NCBI GenBank assembly: GCA_020435885.1
Contig: JAGQYU010000175.1
Span: 1 to 5,251, forward strand
From: Flavobacteriaceae bacterium
GTDB taxonomy: Bacteria > Bacteroidota > Bacteroidia > Flavobacteriales > Flavobacteriaceae
Direction of reading: 5' to 3'
DNA: 5,251 nucleotides
Positions 1 to 5,251 of the stretch are shown in pieces. A program made the translations under genes and the position numbers. The first letter of the stretch is position 1. The number at the start of each line of letters is the position of its first letter. A model generated the notes under the pieces. The model was not told where the DNA came from. It did no database searches and saw nothing but the letters and a program-made list of their open reading frames with translations.

Positions 1-870
1 TCATTTTCATTAGTTTATCAGCATTTACCTGAAGAAAGTTCAGTTTACAGATATACTGCCGGTATTGCCGGAAGTAATTTCCATTACGCTCCTGAACTGC
101 AATATAAAACATTAGTACCTTTTGTCAATGTTCAATTCAAAAGAAACAGTTTAAGAGATGTTGGAGGCAAATCAATCCTTGCCAGATATGTAGTGGTTGA
201 CAAAGACATAGCCCCTGATGCTGAAACAATTGATTACAATAAATACAATGTTTTTAACATCCGATACGGCTATGCAAAACCAGAAATAATAGACGATCTT
301 AGATATTATTTTGATTTTCAACTGGGTGACAAGTTCAGTAAACTTTCAGCCGATTTCAGATACAGGAAACTGACCGACAAATACAGACAATATGATTTCA
401 GGGCATATTTTGGTACATTTTTATCAAATAAAACTCAAGATGATTATTTCAGTTTTTCTTTAGACAGGCCTAAAGATTATTTGTTCGATTATGATTATCT
501 GGGGCGTTCAGAGCAATCAGGTTTTTTTAGCCAGCAGATCATCATTGCTGAAGGAGGTTTCAAATCCATGTTCGAAAATCCGTATGCAAATCAATGGATT
601 GCAACCACCAACGGAAGTTTCAGTGTTTGGAAATGGATAGAGATCTATGCCGATGCCGGTTTCTATAAAAATAAAGGTTTTGACCCTTCATTTAAATACG
701 ATAGCGGTGTACGCCTCAACTTTATTCATAATATTCTAGAAGTATACTTTCCTATTCAATCCAGTTTAGGTTTTGAGCCCTCAAACAAAGCATATCCTAC
801 CAAAATCAGGTTTGTTCTAACAGTAAATCCTAATAAAATTGTAAGTTTTTTAAGAAGAGGCTTTTTCTAA
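1..870 (+). CDS. C-terminal part of a probable outer-membrane M1-like (gluzincin) metallopeptidase, 5'-truncated by the window edge
   Basis: The reading frame is open from base 1 to the TAA at 868-870, giving 289 residues without a start, so the gene begins upstream. The GTG at 193 lies inside the open frame and is not a believable start. The sequence is rich in alternating aromatic and polar stretches typical of outer-membrane beta-strands (for example YYFDFQLGD, FRAYFGTF, YFSFSLDRP, WIEIYADAGF). It ends in Phe-Phe, and a C-terminal aromatic residue is common in beta-barrel proteins. From memory of flavobacterial proteins, segments such as RPKDYLFDYDYLGRSEQSG, FSQQIIIAEGGFKS and EVYFPIQSSLGF resemble the C-terminal region of large proteins annotated as M1-family aminopeptidases or gluzincin metallopeptidases. 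No zinc motif (HExxH) is visible, as expected if the peptidase domain lies upstream. A barrel or surface protein of another kind remains possible. The next gene starts 71 bases downstream with its own promoter. Confidence 0.6.
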   Translation, partial: SFSLVYQHLPEESSVYRYTAGIAGSNFHYAPELQYKTLVPFVNVQFKRNSLRDVGGKSILARYVVVDKDIAPDAETIDYNKYNVFNIRYGYAKPEIIDDLRYYFDFQLGDKFSKLSADFRYRKLTDKYRQYDFRAYFGTFLSNKTQDDYFSFSLDRPKDYLFDYDYLGRSEQSGFFSQQIIIAEGGFKSMFENPYANQWIATTNGSFSVWKWIEIYADAGFYKNKGFDPSFKYDSGVRLNFIHNILEVYFPIQSSLGFEPSNKAYPTKIRFVLTVNPNKIVSFLRRGFF

Positions 871-887
871 TTAAAACTAAGTACATC

Positions 888-918
888 TTTAAATTTACAG
901 TTAAAAATTGTACTTTTG
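888..918 (+). promoter_or_regulatory. Bacteroidetes-type promoter for the E1 dehydrogenase gene
   Basis: A full match to the -7 element TAnnTTTG (TACTTTTG) lies at 911-918. A three-of-four match to the -33 element TTTG (TTTA) lies at 888-891, with a 19-base spacer. This is the arrangement known for the primary sigma factor of Bacteroidetes. Transcription would start about 5-8 bases downstream, giving a leader of under 20 bases before the ATG at 942. The -7 box sits inside a 12-bp palindrome CTTTTGCAAAAG (913-924). TTTGCA at this place is common in the phylum, so it need not be an operator. Confidence 0.7.
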
Positions 919-941
919 CAAAAGGAATCAAAATAGCAAAT

Positions 942-3350
942 ATGTCTGAAAAGCCCTTTCTTACTGAGCAAAAACTGTCTTATACTGATTTTAAAAAAGA
1001 AATCATACACGATTATAAAATTGCTGTACTCAGTAGAGAATGTAGTTTTTTAGGTCGTAGAGAAGTACTTACCGGAAAGGCTAAGTTCGGCATTTTTGGC
1101 GGCGGAAAAGAAATTCCGCAGCTTGCTATGGCCAAAGCTTTTCAAAAAGGAGATTGGCGTTCTGGTTATTATAGAGATCAAACTTTTATGATGGCTATAG
1201 GAGAACTTACTCCTGAACAATTCTTTGCCGGATTGTATGCCCATACTGATATTATTGCTGAACCCTATGCCGCTGGAAGGCAAATGGGCGGCCATTTTGC
1301 AACGCACCTTATCAATGAAGATGGTAGTTGGAGAAATCTGATGACCCAATATAATGTAAGTGCCGATATTTCACCAACTGCCGGTCAAATGCCAAGATTG
1401 CTTGGCCTAGCTCAAGCTTCTAAAATGTATCGGAATCTTGAGGGATTAAAAGATGCCAATAATTTCTCCGACAAGGGTAATGAAATTGCTTGGGGAACCA
1501 TAGGAAATGCCAGCACTTCTGAAGGTCATTTTTTTGAAACTGTGAACGCGGCTGGTGTATTGCAAGTACCAATGGTTATTAGTGTTTGGGATGATGGATA
1601 TGGCATATCGGTTCCTGCAAAATATCAAACTACTAAAGAAAGTATTTCGGAAATCCTAAAAGGCTTTCAACGTGATGAAAACACTAACGGATACGAAATT
1701 TTTGTAGTAAACGGCTGGGATTATTCTAAACTAGTTGATGTTTATACACAAGCGGCCACAGTTGCCAGAAAGGAACATGTTCCCGTACTTATCCATGTAA
1801 AGGAACTTACACAGCCTCAGGGGCACTCTACTTCAGGTTCTCATGAAAGATACAAAAGTGAAGAACGATTGAATTGGGAAGCTGAACACGATTGTATTGC
1901 TAAAATGCGAGAGTGGGTCATAGAAATATTCCAAAATGAAGAAGAGCTTATAGAAATAGAAAAAGAAGCAAAAAAGGAAGTCAGTGCTGCTAAAAGAAAT
2001 GCGTGGAATAATTATTTGAAAGATATCATTTCAGCTCAAAAGCAAGTAATTACTTTGCTGGAAAAAACTGCCGAAAAAAGTGAAAACAAGCCTTTTCTCA
2101 TAAAATTAAAGAACGATCTATCAACTATAAAAGACCCTTTAAAAAAAGATGTTCTTTCTACTGCCAGACAAGCCCTTATCTATTTAAGAGATACTCCTGC
2201 TAAAGCAGATCTTGTAAACTGGATAAAACAATATACTGTTGAGCAAGAATTCAACTACAGCGCTTATTTGTATAGTGAGGCTGAAAACAATGCTACTTCT
2301 ATAAAGGAGGTTAAACCTGTTTACACTGATGATAGTGAAATTGCAGATGCCAGAGTAGTTTTGAGAAATAATTTTGACAAGCTCTTAAGCAATCATACTG
2401 AAGTTATAATTTTTGGAGAAGATTCCGGTAAAATTGGCGATGTAAATCAAGGGTTGGAAGGCTTACAAGAAAAATATGGAGAGCTAAGAATAGCTGATAC
2501 CGGCATTAGAGAAGCTACTATTATAGGGCAAGGTATTGGAATGGCAATGAGAGGGTTAAGGCCTATCGCCGAAATACAATACTTAGACTATTTATTATAT
2601 GGCCTTCAAATTCTAAGTGATGACTTGGCTACGCTTAGGTACAGAACTTTTGGCAGACAAAAGGCCCCGCTGATAGTAAGAACCAGAGGGCATCGCCTTG
2701 AAGGCATTTGGCATTCAGGTTCGCATATGGGTGCTTTATTACACTTATTACGAGGCATGTATATTCTCACTCCAAGAAACATGACCAAAGCTGCCGGTTT
2801 TTATAACACCCTCTTACAAACCGACGAACCTGCTTTGATTGTTGAAAACCTGAACGGTTACCGTCTAAAAGAAAAAATGCCAGCAAACTTAGGTGAATTT
2901 ACTACTCCTATTGGGGTTGTAGAAGTATTAAAAGAAGGAAAAGACATTACCATTCTGTCATACGGCTCTACACTAAAATTAGTTGAAGATGCTGATAAAT
3001 TACTATCTCAAGTTGGTATAAATGCTGAAATAATAGATGCACAAACACTACTTCCTTTTGATTTGAATCAAGACCTTGTAAAAAGTGTTGCAAAAACTAA
3101 TAGACTGGCTATTATTGATGAAGATGTTCCCGGAGGGGCTTCGGCTTACTTACTCGATCATATCTTGAATAAACAAGATGCCTATCAATATTTAGACAGT
3201 AAACCCATAACTATAACCGCAAAAGATCATAGATCCGCATATGGTTCTGATGGTGATTATTTCTCTAAACCTTCAGTTGAAGATATTTTTGAAAGTGTGT
3301 ATATGTTAATGCATGAAGTTGATCCTCAGAAGTTTAAAAAACTATTTTAA
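942..3350 (+). CDS. Fused alpha/beta E1 component of a 2-oxoacid dehydrogenase complex (thiamine diphosphate-dependent; branched-chain 2-oxoacid or pyruvate type)
   Basis: This 802-residue enzyme carries both E1 halves in one chain, the usual form and length of this protein in Bacteroidota. It decarboxylates a 2-oxo acid on thiamine diphosphate and passes the acyl group to the lipoyl arm of an E2 protein in the cytoplasm. The alpha part covers about residues 20-320: YYRD near R78, the GGHFATH segment at 116-122, and a cofactor/Mg region running from GNA (188-190) to WDDGYGIS (216-223). A Lys/Glu-rich, mostly helical stretch at about 320-460 links the halves. The beta part covers about 465-802: GEDSG at 492-496, the catalytic Glu of the DTxIxE motif as E524, the RPIAEIQYLDY segment, H591 in WHSGSH, and a C-terminal transketolase-like domain from about 660. 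The GDG...NN cofactor motif is altered (see findings). The start at 942 fits the promoter and the MSEKPF beginning. Substrate cannot be fixed from sequence alone; such fused proteins are often named 2-oxoisovalerate dehydrogenase E1. No E2 or E3 gene is adjacent. Confidence 0.93.
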   Translation: MSEKPFLTEQKLSYTDFKKEIIHDYKIAVLSRECSFLGRREVLTGKAKFGIFGGGKEIPQLAMAKAFQKGDWRSGYYRDQTFMMAIGELTPEQFFAGLYAHTDIIAEPYAAGRQMGGHFATHLINEDGSWRNLMTQYNVSADISPTAGQMPRLLGLAQASKMYRNLEGLKDANNFSDKGNEIAWGTIGNASTSEGHFFETVNAAGVLQVPMVISVWDDGYGISVPAKYQTTKESISEILKGFQRDENTNGYEIFVVNGWDYSKLVDVYTQAATVARKEHVPVLIHVKELTQPQGHSTSGSHERYKSEERLNWEAEHDCIAKMREWVIEIFQNEEELIEIEKEAKKEVSAAKRNAWNNYLKDIISAQKQVITLLEKTAEKSENKPFLIKLKNDLSTIKDPLKKDVLSTARQALIYLRDTPAKADLVNWIKQYTVEQEFNYSAYLYSEAENNATSIKEVKPVYTDDSEIADARVVLRNNFDKLLSNHTEVIIFGEDSGKIGDVNQGLEGLQEKYGELRIADTGIREATIIGQGIGMAMRGLRPIAEIQYLDYLLYGLQILSDDLATLRYRTFGRQKAPLIVRTRGHRLEGIWHSGSHMGALLHLLRGMYILTPRNMTKAAGFYNTLLQTDEPALIVENLNGYRLKEKMPANLGEFTTPIGVVEVLKEGKDITILSYGSTLKLVEDADKLLSQVGINAEIIDAQTLLPFDLNQDLVKSVAKTNRLAIIDEDVPGGASAYLLDHILNKQDAYQYLDSKPITITAKDHRSAYGSDGDYFSKPSVEDIFESVYMLMHEVDPQKFKKLF

Positions 3351-3359
3351 CCTTTTTTT
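3334..3359 (+). terminator. Weak candidate terminator at the end of the E1 gene
   Basis: TTAAAA (3334-3339) and TTTTAA (3345-3350) can pair around a 5-base loop. After two Cs they are followed by seven Ts (3353-3359). The stem is only six A:T pairs and overlaps the stop codon, so it is weak by usual standards. It is listed because the T-run directly after the gene, before a new promoter, suggests the transcript ends here. Confidence 0.3.
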
Positions 3360-3367
3360 ATTTTATC

Positions 3368-3399
3368 TTTACATTTTTTAATGTAATTAATTACATTTG
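3368..3399 (+). promoter_or_regulatory. Bacteroidetes-type promoter for the coiled-coil membrane protein gene
   Basis: The -7 element TACATTTG (3392-3399) matches TAnnTTTG fully. TTTA at 3368-3371 is a three-of-four match to the -33 TTTG, 20 bases away. The layout closely parallels the promoter at 888-918. Transcription should begin near 3404-3407, leaving an A-rich leader of about 25 bases before the ATG at 3431, with no Shine-Dalgarno site. The promoter is interwoven with an inverted-repeat array, listed separately. Confidence 0.65.
3369..3397. repeat. Three phased half-sites TTACATT / AATGTAA / TTACATT overlapping the promoter
   Basis: TTACATT occurs at 3369-3375, its exact reverse complement AATGTAA at 3380-3386, and TTACATT again at 3391-3397. 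The starts are 11 bases apart each time, about one helical turn. The second and third copies form a perfect 18-bp palindrome (3380-3397), and the first and second form a 7-bp stem with a TTTT loop. The array fills the space between the -33 and -7 boxes and enters the -7 box, the place for a repressor operator. Chance is possible in such AT-rich DNA, and no regulator gene is in the window. Confidence 0.5.
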
Positions 3400-3430
3400 A
3401 AGTTCAAACAAAAACTCTAAATTAAACAAG

Positions 3431-4084
3431 ATGAAATTAACTAAATTTTTAATCTCATTTCTTCCTATTCTTTTTATCTCATTACTTACCTATTCGCAGG
3501 AAACTGATGAAGAAAAAGCATCGTTGGATGGTGGCACTGTAGAAAGCCAGTTTGAATACCTTTTTCAAAAATCACCTAAATGGACTGATCCAAAAACAGG
3601 GCAACAGTACAGAACCATTAAAATAAATAATTTGCTTAAGTTTAGAAACAATGTATATGACTCCTTAAAGCTTGGTAGAAACATCTATAATGAAAGTCAA
3701 ACTGTTGTTAGTTCACAAAAGAGCCGAATTGATTCATTAAACGTTCAATTAGCATCTATCAACAATAATTTGGATGCTGTAACAAAGGAGAAAGATAGCA
3801 TCAGTTTATTAGGCATACAAATGAGCAAAGGCGGTTACAACGCTTTGCTTTGGTCTATCATCGTAGGATTAACAGCTGCATTATTGTTCTTCATCGCTAA
3901 ATTTAAAAATAGCAACGCTATAACCGTAGAAGCTAAAAAAGCTAAATCTGAAATTGAAGAGGAATATGAAAACCATAGACAGCGTGCATTGGAAAGAGAG
4001 CAAAAGTTACGAAGAGAATTGCAGGATGAGCTTAATAAGCAAAAATATGCTAATCAAGCTGCTTCTAAAAAATCTGAAAAATAA
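3431..4084 (+). CDS. Uncharacterised envelope protein: signal peptide, coiled coil, one membrane segment, second coiled coil
   Basis: This 217-residue protein starts with a signal peptide (KLTK, then a hydrophobic run to about residue 20) that ends in TYSQ|ETDEE, a cleavage style common in Bacteroidota. Residues about 31-80 hold a conserved-looking stretch beginning SLDGGTVESQFEYLFQKS. Residues about 84-125 are heptad-like (QKSRIDSLNVQLASINNNL) and probably a coiled coil outside the membrane. A transmembrane helix spans about 137-157 (ALLWSIIVGLTAALLFFIAK), followed by basic residues. Residues about 163-208 form a highly charged second helix (EEEYENHRQRALEREQKLRR), probably cytoplasmic. I recognise this as a small protein found across flavobacteria. 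To my memory it is sometimes labelled tRNA (guanine-N1)-methyltransferase; no methyltransferase fold or SAM motif is visible, so that name should not be used. Its function is unknown; a structural or linking role across the inner membrane is only inferred from topology. It is transcribed alone, with a gap of 80 bases before it and 198 after. Confidence 0.85.
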   Translation: MKLTKFLISFLPILFISLLTYSQETDEEKASLDGGTVESQFEYLFQKSPKWTDPKTGQQYRTIKINNLLKFRNNVYDSLKLGRNIYNESQTVVSSQKSRIDSLNVQLASINNNLDAVTKEKDSISLLGIQMSKGGYNALLWSIIVGLTAALLFFIAKFKNSNAITVEAKKAKSEIEEEYENHRQRALEREQKLRRELQDELNKQKYANQAASKKSEK

Positions 4085-4119
4085 TCGCAAATTTTAACAT
4101 TTGCCAATACAATAAATCT

Positions 4120-4135
4120 ATAACTGTATAGTTAT
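4120..4135 (+). terminator. Possible weak terminator hairpin after the coiled-coil protein gene
   Basis: ATAACT (4120-4125) and AGTTAT (4130-4135) pair around a GTAT loop, 35 bases after the stop codon at 4084. The sequence that follows (TTATATTTATG) is U-rich in RNA but not a clean T-run, and the stem is short, so the call is tentative. Confidence 0.3.
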
Positions 4136-4177
4136 TTATATTTATGACCACTTGTTGGTTTCTGCTATGATCAAGGG

Positions 4178-4199
4178 TCTTTTTTGAAATCAAAAAAGA
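4178..4199. repeat. Perfect inverted repeat TCTTTTTTGA-AA-TCAAAAAAGA
   Basis: Two exact 10-base arms (4178-4187 and 4190-4199) are separated by two bases. The short spacer means the inner pairs would open in a hairpin. It could be a protein-binding site or a bidirectional A/T-type terminator. It overlaps the possible -33 box (TTTG, 4183-4186) of the downstream gene. The function is not known. Confidence 0.5.
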
Positions 4200-4223
4200 T
4201 ATTCTATTACATTTTTAAAATTA

Positions 4224-4242
4224 GAAAAAGTAGGACTTTTTC
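4224..4242 (+). repeat. Hairpin GAAAAAGT-AGG-ACTTTTTC upstream of the L,D-transpeptidase gene
   Basis: An exact 8-bp stem (4224-4231 and 4235-4242) encloses a 3-base loop and is followed by GTTTTGAATTGTTTT. It could be a weak terminator of upstream transcription, or a leader hairpin 40 bases before the ATG at 4283. The sequence alone does not decide between these. Confidence 0.45.
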
Positions 4243-4282
4243 GTTTTGAATTGTTTTATAACAGTAAAAACAGTGGTGTCTT

Positions 4283-5038
4283 ATGCGTGTAAAATTTTTA
4301 CTCTTTGCAATTTCTTCCCTTCTTATGTTTCCCATGTACGCATGGGTATCTAACCCTTATGAAATATACAATACTATAACCAATAGAAATGAAGAGAATG
4401 TCCTTAATGAAGATTCTTTTTACAGCTATTCCAGTACAGTTTACGAAAAAATAAATGAAAAGGAACTCGATTTTGATGCTTTTAAATATGCCTTAAAAGG
4501 ATATTTGAATTTACAAAATGACAATGATCTTTCAAATTCTAAATACCTGACTATCATAGATATGAGTGTTTCTGCTAATGATGAACGTTTCTTTATCATA
4601 AATATGGAAACTTTTGAATTAGAGCATAAAAGTTTAGTAGCACACGGCAGGAATTCAGGTAGTGAAACAGCAACAAAATTCTCTAATATAGTAAACAGCC
4701 ATCAGTCTAGTTTAGGTTTTTATAAAACTGCCGAAACCTATATTGGCAAACATGGATTTTCATTACGCTTAGACGGATTGGAATTTTCCAACAGCAATGC
4801 CAGAGACCGTGCCATAGTTATCCACCAAGCTGATTATGTAAGCTACGATTATATTAAAAGAAATGGCAGGTTAGGCAGAAGTTACGGTTGCCCATCTCTT
4901 CCAGAAGAAGATTATAAAACCATTATAAACAAAATTAAAGAAGGAAGTTGTTTGTTTATCTACTATCCTAAGAGTTCGTATTTGGAAAAGTCTAAACTAT
5001 TGAACACTACAACTGACCTAGTTGCCAGTATTGATTAA
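4283..5038 (+). CDS. Secreted murein L,D-transpeptidase catalytic domain protein (YkuD_2 type)
   Basis: This 251-residue protein belongs, by motif, to the YkuD_2 group of L,D-transpeptidase-like enzymes, which act on peptidoglycan stem peptides through a catalytic cysteine outside the inner membrane. An N-terminal signal peptide (MRVKFLLFAISSLLMFPMYA) probably ends at A20. There is no lipobox. Residues about 50-85 form a helical lead-in (FDAFKYALKGYLNL). The catalytic domain runs from about 88 to 230. It shows DMS at 93-95, VAHGRNSG at 119-126, FSN at 133-135, SSLGFY at 142-147, GKHGFSLRLDGLE at 155-167, AIVIH with H181, and GRSYGCPSLP with C203 as the predicted nucleophile. All expected catalytic residues are present, so it should be active. 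The start at 4283 is secure because an in-frame TAA lies 18 bases upstream (4265-4267). The 3' end overlaps a convergent L,D-transpeptidase gene by 21 bases. The exact bond formed or cut is unknown. Confidence 0.9.
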   Translation: MRVKFLLFAISSLLMFPMYAWVSNPYEIYNTITNRNEENVLNEDSFYSYSSTVYEKINEKELDFDAFKYALKGYLNLQNDNDLSNSKYLTIIDMSVSANDERFFIINMETFELEHKSLVAHGRNSGSETATKFSNIVNSHQSSLGFYKTAETYIGKHGFSLRLDGLEFSNSNARDRAIVIHQADYVSYDYIKRNGRLGRSYGCPSLPEEDYKTIINKIKEGSCLFIYYPKSSYLEKSKLLNTTTDLVASID

Positions 5039-5251
5039 TTCTTTAATCAGTTTTTTATCTAATCCATATACATCATCGTAGAACTTTACATTACCTGTTG
5101 AATCTGCTTCAGCTGTAAAGTAATAAAGAAAAATAGGAAGTTTTTTGTTTAAAGACATATGTTTCTCCTTTTTCTTATCAATATATTTGTACACGCTATC
5201 AATAGTGTATTTATTTTCATCATCTTCCAATAAAAACTTTGCTAAATCCAT
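5018..5251 (-). CDS. C-terminal end of a YcbB-like L,D-transpeptidase, truncated by the window edge
   Basis: Only the last 77 residues are in the window, read leftward to the TAG at 5018-5020. The segment holds the typical ending of YcbB-type murein L,D-transpeptidases. First comes a DLAKFLLED stretch, which in the family follows the catalytic YkuD domain, and then LPIFLYYFTAEAD (residues 38-50 of the visible part) and GNVKFYDDVYGLD (53-65). Family members end in a similar pattern of hydrophobic-YFTA, an acidic turn, and F-x-DD-x-YG-x-D. The catalytic Cys motif is not visible and should lie to the right of the window. The ATG at the very edge (5249-5251) is probably an internal Met, because DLA normally follows the catalytic domain closely. 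A complete small protein starting there is the less likely alternative. Confidence 0.72.
   Translation of the reverse strand: MDLAKFLLEDDENKYTIDSVYKYIDKKKEKHMSLNKKLPIFLYYFTAEADSTGNVKFYDDVYGLDKKLIKELINTGN
5031..5056 (+). terminator. Rho-independent-like terminator for the YkuD_2 L,D-transpeptidase gene, inside the opposing gene
   Basis: TGATTAA (5032-5038) pairs exactly with TTAATCA (5043-5049) around a TTCT loop. An extra T:G wobble (5031:5050) can extend it, and six Ts follow at 5051-5056. The stem starts in the last codons of the plus-strand gene and includes its TAA stop. Read on the minus strand the hairpin has no T-run after it, so it should act only on plus-strand transcription. Confidence 0.6.

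Larger units (their letters stand above)
4085..4282. other. Intergenic region with three inverted repeats and no gene
   Basis: This 198-base AT-rich stretch has no open frame of useful length on either strand. It contains a 6-bp hairpin at 4120-4135, a perfect 10-bp-arm inverted repeat at 4178-4199 and an 8-bp hairpin at 4224-4242, each listed separately. A possible weak promoter for the downstream gene is TTTG (4183-4186), 21 bases, then TACATTTT (4208-4215), which lacks the final G of the -7 consensus. If that promoter is used, the third hairpin lies in the 5' leader of the L,D-transpeptidase mRNA. Confidence 0.6.

Noticed and set aside
193..870. A gene starting at the GTG at 193
   Set aside because: The same frame is open back to base 1 with protein-like composition, so the GTG is an internal Val and the gene begins outside the window.
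913..924. 12-bp palindrome CTTTTGCAAAAG as an operator for the E1 gene
   Set aside because: TTTGCA directly at the -7 box is frequent in Bacteroidetes promoters, so the short palindrome is readily explained without a regulator.
1050..1349. Minus-strand open frame of 99 codons inside the E1 gene
   Set aside because: It lies wholly antisense to a well-conserved enzyme domain and has no promoter or recognisable protein features. The minus-strand frames at 1446-1628 and 2606-2788 were rejected for the same reason.
3431..4084. Naming the 217-residue protein a tRNA (guanine-N1)-methyltransferase
   Set aside because: It is a secreted/membrane coiled-coil protein with no visible SAM-binding or SPOUT features. 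The name appears to be a propagated error.
4144..4170. Tiny open frame beginning at the ATG at 4144
   Set aside because: It is only eight codons before a stop, in a region of inverted repeats, with no coding signal.
1..5251. Mobile element, CRISPR array, tRNA or rRNA, defence or toxin-antitoxin system
   Set aside because: I saw no transposase or integrase, no spaced direct repeats, no tRNA-like cloverleaf and no paired small genes. Composition is uniform, and the genes look like ordinary flavobacterial chromosome.

Overview
The window comes from a low-GC member of the Bacteroidota, most likely class Flavobacteriia. Three things support this. Two gene starts carry good matches to the Bacteroidetes promoter element TAnnTTTG, preceded by a TTT(G/A) box. 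Starts have A-rich leaders without Shine-Dalgarno sites. The protein set is also typical: a fused alpha/beta 2-oxoacid dehydrogenase E1, a small signal-peptide/coiled-coil/membrane protein seen in flavobacteria, and a YkuD_2-type L,D-transpeptidase. I cannot name the genus.

Layout: (1) 1-870 (+) is the 3' part of a gene that begins outside the window. It encodes the C-terminal portion of a large protein resembling the outer-membrane C-terminal region of flavobacterial M1-like (gluzincin) metallopeptidases. (2) 942-3350 (+) is a complete 802-residue E1 enzyme of a 2-oxoacid dehydrogenase complex, with alpha and beta parts in one chain and its own promoter just upstream. (3) 3431-4084 (+) is a 217-residue protein of unknown function with a signal peptide, one membrane segment and a coiled coil on each side of it. 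Its promoter overlaps three helically phased inverted half-sites. (4) 4085-4282 is a 198-base AT-rich intergenic stretch with three small inverted repeats and no gene. (5) 4283-5038 (+) is a secreted L,D-transpeptidase of the YkuD_2 type. (6) 5018-5251 (-) is the C-terminal end of a second, YcbB-like L,D-transpeptidase. It converges on the first and overlaps it by 21 bases.

The genes do not form one pathway. The dehydrogenase is central metabolism or branched-chain keto-acid oxidation, and its E2 and E3 partners are not in the window. The right end is a cell-wall locus with two different L,D-transpeptidases facing each other. The coiled-coil protein lies between and may be an envelope protein by topology only. 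I found no mobile element, CRISPR array, RNA gene, toxin-antitoxin pair or defence system. Most of the window is ordinary chromosomal sequence. The items most worth checking are the phased operator-like sites, the uncharacterised membrane protein, the convergent overlap with a terminator inside the opposing gene, and the altered thiamine-diphosphate motif of the E1.
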